8,511 bases of DNA, taken from the NCBI GenBank assembly GCA_902475645.1, contig CABSAH010000070.1:1-8511 (forward strand), read 5' to 3'. The translations under genes and the position numbers were made by a program. The stretch is from an uncultured Christensenellaceae bacterium. Its GTDB lineage: Bacteria > Bacillota > Clostridia > Christensenellales > CAG-138. Under the pieces are notes generated by a model. That model worked only from the letters and a program-made list of their open reading frames with translations. It was not told where the DNA came from and made no database searches. Shown one piece after another: positions 5,729 to 8,511 of this stretch (position 1 is the stretch's first letter; each line of letters opens with the position of its first letter).

Positions 5729-6734
5729 CGCCGTTCCCCTCCTCGTTATAATGCACTCCCGTATTGGAAAGATAATTCAGTATCCTTTGCGCCGCGTCCG
5801 CGTCATTCGGCAGTTGAACTATCATCTGGCCGTATATCACGCCGTCTATCGCGCGGGTATCGGCAAACAGTATGTTCACCGCCGCCTTGCAGTTAAGCAC
5901 AATGTCCGCAATTATTGGCTCAAACGCGCTTTTCCCATCGAACACTATTCTTACGCGCCTGCCGCCCGGGGTAAATTCGCCGCGCGCCGCGCCCTCGCCC
6001 AATATAAGATGCTTGGCAATTTCGCTCTTGGGCCTGCGGAAAACCTCCTCAACATCTCCGCATTCGGCAATGCGGCTTTTATCCAATATTGCCACGCGGC
6101 TGCACGCCTCCTCTATAACGCTCATCTGGTGCGTTATGATAACAATGGTAACGCCCAATTCCCTGTTTATCCTCTTTAGCAGCGCAAGTATGCTGCGTGT
6201 CGTGGCGGGGTCAAGCGCGCTTGTGGCCTCATCGCAAAGCAGCAGCCTGGGCGAAAGCGTAAGCGCCCTTGCTATTGCCACGCGCTGCTTCATGCCGCCC
6301 GAAAGCTGCGCGGGATATGCGTTTTCCCTGCCCTTAAGCCCAACAAGCTCAATAAGCTCCGCCGCGCGCTTTTTGGCGTCCGCCTTTTTCCAATGCGCAA
6401 GCTCCATGGGGAAGCAAACGTTTTCCAGTACGCTTGCCTGGCTTAGCAGATTGAACTGCTGGAATATCATGCCTATGTTGCGCCGGGCAATGTTAAGCTC
6501 CTTTTCGCTGAGCTTGAGCATATCCTGAGAGTTTATTATTATGCTGCCCCCGTCAGGCTCCTCAAGCCTATTAAGGCACCTTACCAGCGTGCTTTTGCCC
6601 GCACCGGATAGGCCTATCACGCCGAATATGTCCCCTTCGTATACCGTAAGGTCAACTCCGTTTAGCGCCGTTACCCTTCTTTCGCCGTCCGCAAAGCTTT
6701 TTGTTAAGCCGCGCACCGTAATTATCTCCTTCAC
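5721..6734 (-). CDS. metN: MetN, methionine ABC importer ATPase with C-terminal NIL domain
   Basis: A 337-residue ATPase. It shows Walker A GLSGAGKST (41-49), Q-loop Gln92, signature LSGGMKQ (144-150), Walker B LLLCDEA (164-170, Asp168 and Glu169) and switch His202. The C-terminal NIL/ACT-like domain (about 258-333) is the site where methionine allosterically inhibits characterised MetN homologues. The start taken is GTG at 6734-6732, with AGGG seven bases upstream. A second GTG at 6716-6714 has a better AAGGAG site but would remove the first beta strand, so I prefer the first. It is the first structural gene of the operon. It lies 24 bases beyond the attenuator U-tract, so transcription must pass that terminator. 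Both feedback through the NIL domain and leader attenuation would limit uptake when methionine is plentiful. Confidence 0.94.
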   Translation of the reverse strand: MKEIITVRGLTKSFADGERRVTALNGVDLTVYEGDIFGVIGLSGAGKSTLVRCLNRLEEPDGGSIIINSQDMLKLSEKELNIARRNIGMIFQQFNLLSQASVLENVCFPMELAHWKKADAKKRAAELIELVGLKGRENAYPAQLSGGMKQRVAIARALTLSPRLLLCDEATSALDPATTRSILALLKRINRELGVTIVIITHQMSVIEEACSRVAILDKSRIAECGDVEEVFRRPKSEIAKHLILGEGAARGEFTPGGRRVRIVFDGKSAFEPIIADIVLNCKAAVNILFADTRAIDGVIYGQMIVQLPNDADAAQRILNYLSNTGVHYNEEGNGDV

Positions 6735-6758
6735 TGCCGCACCCTGCCGCCAAAACGC

Positions 6759-6790
6759 AAAAGGAGCGCCGGGTCTGTGCCCGTCGCTCC
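6759..6790 (-). terminator. Attenuator terminator upstream of metN
   Basis: In the RNA, arms GGAGCGACGGG (6790-6780) and CCCGGCGCTCC (6773-6763) form ten pairs with one A/G mismatch and a CACAGA loop, followed by UUUU (6762-6759), GCG and a second UUUU. A strong intrinsic terminator placed before the first gene of an operon, with only 24 bases between its U-tract and the metN start, indicates regulated premature termination. Confidence 0.8.
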
Positions 6791-6815
6791 GGTTAAGCCT
6801 TTGTGCTTCTCGCCG

Positions 6816-6893
6816 TCAGCGCACGACTACACACCCTGCAAATTGTCTGCCGGGCATCATCATGCACATGTACATTGCGCGAATACTTATCAT
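6816..6893 (-). CDS. Methionine-rich leader peptide of the met importer operon
   Basis: A 25-codon ORF, ATG at 6893-6891 and TGA at 6818-6816. The peptide begins MISIRAMYMCMMMPGRQ and ends FAGCVVVR. Met is at 1, 7, 9, 11, 12 and 13: five internal Met codons within seven consecutive codons (6875-6855), far above chance for an ORF this short. AAAGGA (6906-6901 region) lies seven bases before the ATG, and the predicted transcript start is only about 25 bases upstream. The terminator begins 25 bases after the stop. This arrangement matches classical leader peptides (trp, his, thr, leu), in which codons for the regulated amino acid sense charged-tRNA supply. The product itself probably has no other job. 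I assign the role from composition and position; no homologue was searched. Confidence 0.7.
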   Translation of the reverse strand: MISIRAMYMCMMMPGRQFAGCVVVR

Positions 6894-6924
6894 GGCGGTT
6901 TCCTTTCCTCATTTATCGGCATAT

Positions 6925-6953
6925 ATAATATATTATCCGCCGCCGTGTGTCAA
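6925..6953 (-). promoter_or_regulatory. sigma-A promoter of the metNIQ operon and leader
   Basis: TTGACA (6953-6948), a 17-base spacer and TATTAT (6930-6925) on the minus strand. The -35 is a perfect consensus and the -10 differs at one base. Predicted transcript start is around 6918. It begins 33 bases after the stop of the vanW-family gene, with no clear terminator between them, so some readthrough from that gene is possible. Confidence 0.8.
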
Positions 6954-6985
6954 TAGCATTTTATGCGGCATATGCGCATTTTTAT

Positions 6986-8353
6986 TTATTCGCCCGCTTC
7001 CGCTGCTGCGACTGTCGCGGCAGGGGCTATTTTTATAAGTCCCTTTATGGAGCGGTAGGTATCGCGCGTAACCTCCTGCGTGCCAAGCTTTGCGCCGTCT
7101 GCCGAATAATATGTTTTATAGGTTACGGCAACGCACCCCTGCCGCGCCTTTCTTACAATTTGCTCCTCGCCCGGCCTAAGCGCCGCGTCCTCCTCCACCT
7201 CCGTGCCCAAATCCTCCAGCGTTTTTATCTTTTTTGACGATATTGCTATGCTCATCCCGTCCGCAAGCGGCCTGCCGTAAAGCCTAACCGTTATGCGCTT
7301 TTGCTTTTCGTCCGCGCTGCTTTTTATGAACAGCGCCGCGCCCGAGGTGTTTTCAAAGCGAAGATCCGGCCCGCCCGTGGATATTGTCGCGTCCCTGCCT
7401 ATATCCACGTATCCAAGCGGCCACGAATGATGATGCCGCTCAACTATGTGCATATCCGCCATCAGCAGCGCGTTATATAGGGTTGTGCTTACCTGGCATA
7501 CCCCGCCGCCGTATTCCTGAACGTATGCGCCGTCCTTTATACCCGCCGCCATGCTCCAGCCGTTTTCCCCGCTGCGCTCGCCAAGCACGCGGTTTATTGA
7601 AAATATATCGCCCGCTTCAACAATGCAGCCGTCTATAAGCCCCGAAGCCTTAACTATGTTTTTCACCCTGCTGGCCTTGCCGTAGGTGCTGCCCTTGAAA
7701 TAGGTCGTAAATTCGGCTATAAGCTGGGTATCGCTGCGCGCCTGCTCAACAGTGTATTCGGGGTATACGGCATCGTATGGCGCGGATATGCTCGCCCCCT
7801 CGCCGCGCCGCACATGGTCCCGTATTTCCTCCGCAAGCCTTGCTATGTTTACCTCCTGCCCCATCTCGTCCGCCGCTATTGCGAATTCCCCGTTTGAAGC
7901 CATGCTCACCCTTGCATCCTTCGCCTCCCGCCTAAGCTCCGCCGCGGCTGAGCGCACGCCGCGTTCAATGTCCCGCACGGATGCATCCGCTTGCGTTGAA
8001 AGCGCGCGGTTTTCCATTGAAAATATCCCGCCTGCGCCCATGTTTGCGGCGTTAAGCAGCACGGCGTCCGTATCGAACGTTATATTCAGCCTGCTGCCCG
8101 CCACTATCACGCTTTTATCCATGAGCGATATTGTGTATTCCATGCCCTGCACGCGGCGATCGTTATTTTCGTTTATCAGCCGCCGCACCGCAACAATATC
8201 CATGCCCGATACGTCTATGCCGTCTATCGTTATCCCCTTTTCAATCCTTGCGCCCGCGCGCACCGCCTCCTCCAGCGTTGCATACTGCTGCCGCGCGCAT
8301 CCGCACAGCGCAAATGCAATTATTATCAGCCCGGCAACGAATACCCTTTTCAT
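6986..8353 (-). CDS. VanW-family envelope lipoprotein (YoaR-like) with G5-like tail
   Basis: A 455-residue protein. Signal peptide 1-18, lipobox LCGC and lipidated Cys19 predict anchoring to the outer face of the membrane. Residues about 38-200 resemble the putative peptidoglycan-binding region typical of VanW proteins (GITIDGIDVSGM 40-51, then an alpha/beta region). The VanW domain covers about 215-345, with hallmarks GDIFSINRVLGER (248-260), GGGVCQVSTTLYNA (282-295), RHHHSWPLGYVDIGRDATI (306-324) and FENTSGAALFIK (333-344). The tail (about 397-442, YKTYYSADG, TRDTYRSIKG) looks like a G5-type module. The family takes its name from a gene in some vancomycin-resistance clusters, but its biochemical function is unknown, and nothing here indicates resistance. 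The ATG at 8353 follows an AGGAGGGAGC ribosome site. The promoter upstream is not clear. It is a separate unit from the met operon. Confidence 0.88.
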   Translation of the reverse strand: MKRVFVAGLIIIAFALCGCARQQYATLEEAVRAGARIEKGITIDGIDVSGMDIVAVRRLINENNDRRVQGMEYTISLMDKSVIVAGSRLNITFDTDAVLLNAANMGAGGIFSMENRALSTQADASVRDIERGVRSAAAELRREAKDARVSMASNGEFAIAADEMGQEVNIARLAEEIRDHVRRGEGASISAPYDAVYPEYTVEQARSDTQLIAEFTTYFKGSTYGKASRVKNIVKASGLIDGCIVEAGDIFSINRVLGERSGENGWSMAAGIKDGAYVQEYGGGVCQVSTTLYNALLMADMHIVERHHHSWPLGYVDIGRDATISTGGPDLRFENTSGAALFIKSSADEKQKRITVRLYGRPLADGMSIAISSKKIKTLEDLGTEVEEDAALRPGEEQIVRKARQGCVAVTYKTYYSADGAKLGTQEVTRDTYRSIKGLIKIAPAATVAAAEAGE

Positions 8354-8511
8354 GCTCCCTCCTACAAATGCTTATATAAGCCGCTTTTTTAGATTAGTAT
8401 TGGCATAAGCGGCAACGCAAAACGCAAGGAAATATAACCAATTTTTCATTTTTGTTTTTTGCCGCTTGCAATGCAAATGGATATAAGCTACAATAAAAAA
8501 ATAGGAGGATG
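8354..8511. other. Divergent intergenic region with GCCGCTT repeats and a 12-bp palindrome
   Basis: This region lies between the vanW-family start and a plus-strand gene beyond the edge. It contains a perfect palindrome GCTTATATAAGC (8370-8381), just upstream of the vanW-family ribosome site. GCCGCTT occurs at 8380-8386, inverted at 8407-8413 and again direct at 8461-8467; the third copy overlaps the -35 of the rightward promoter. These could be operator sites. I find no convincing -35/-10 pair for the leftward gene. Confidence 0.4.
8466..8494 (+). promoter_or_regulatory. sigma-A promoter for a plus-strand gene beyond the right edge
   Basis: TTGCAA (8466-8471), a 17-base spacer and TACAAT (8489-8494) on the plus strand, followed by AGGAGG (8503-8508), a ribosome site. 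The ATG at 8509-8511 touches the ribosome site directly and is probably too close to be the start, so the true start is likely a few bases past the window. Confidence 0.6.

Larger units (their letters stand above)
6735..6918 (-). promoter_or_regulatory. met operon leader: candidate methionine-responsive transcription attenuator
   Basis: About 184 bases lie between the predicted transcript start and metN. They hold a ribosome site, a Met-rich 25-codon ORF and an intrinsic terminator. By eye, region 1 GCGCA (6880-6876) can pair with region 2 UGCGC (6823-6819). Region 2 (6826-6818) can instead pair with region 3 (6788-6781) as an antiterminator: eight pairs including one G-U, one bulged G at 6822. 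Region 3 also forms the left arm of the terminator. Stalling at Met codons 7-13 would cover region 1 and favour the antiterminator. A ribosome reaching the TGA at 6818-6816 would cover region 2 and allow termination. The folding is inferred, not computed. Confidence 0.65.

Noticed and set aside
6735..6918. SAM-I (S-box) riboswitch or Met T-box upstream of metN
   Set aside because: I see neither the conserved S-box core segments nor a T-box GGGTGG-ACCGCG motif. GCAGGGTGCGG near 6745 resembles a T-box only superficially and lies after the terminator, on the wrong side.
6963..6990. Terminator for the vanW-family gene
   Set aside because: The inverted repeat ATGCG-N7-CGCAT (6963-6979) is only five bp. 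Its T-rich tail lies on the plus-strand side, with no U-tract in the leftward direction of transcription.
6986..8353. Glycopeptide resistance gene
   Set aside because: VanW-type domains are common in Bacillota envelope proteins of unknown function. No vanA/vanB ligase, vanH, vanX or VanRS regulator is present in the window.

Overview
The window looks like chromosome of a Bacillota (probably Clostridia-type) bacterium. Points in favour are four lipobox proteins with strong AGGAGG-type ribosome sites, a VanW/G5-type envelope lipoprotein, a sortase-B-like fold, sigma-A promoters with 17-18 bp spacers, and intrinsic terminators. G+C is moderate and isoleucine is very often ATA. I cannot name the species. 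Every gene in the window is on the minus strand, so the biological reading order is from high to low coordinates. A promoter and ribosome site for a divergent plus-strand gene sit at the right edge.

In reading order: a VanW-family lipoprotein (8353-6986); a methionine ABC importer operon metN-metI-metQ (6734-4189) behind a long leader; two tandem copies of a 284-residue lipoprotein (3996-3142 and 2940-2086), each with its own promoter and terminator; and two overlapping CNNM/CorC-type CBS-domain membrane proteins (1936-929, and 929 to beyond the left edge).

The most interesting regulatory element is the met leader. A TTGACA-N17-TATTAT promoter (6925-6953) is followed by a ribosome site and a 25-codon ORF (6893-6816) with Met at positions 1, 7, 9, 11, 12 and 13. 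A strong intrinsic terminator (6790-6759) lies between this ORF and metN. I can draw a protector pairing and an antiterminator pairing that would follow trp/his-type attenuation logic. I therefore read it as a methionine-sensing leader-peptide attenuator controlling methionine uptake. I see no S-box or T-box signature.

The second notable structure is a recent tandem duplication. The two lipoprotein units (2080-3114 and 3136-4170, 1035 bp each) differ at one base. A 40-bp terminator cassette occurs three times, at 2007, 3075 and 4131. The middle copy has the left flank of the rightmost copy and the right flank of the leftmost copy, the footprint expected of unequal recombination between terminators. 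The duplicated lipoprotein resembles a class B sortase whose catalytic His and Cys positions appear to be lost, suggesting a non-catalytic sortase-fold surface protein.
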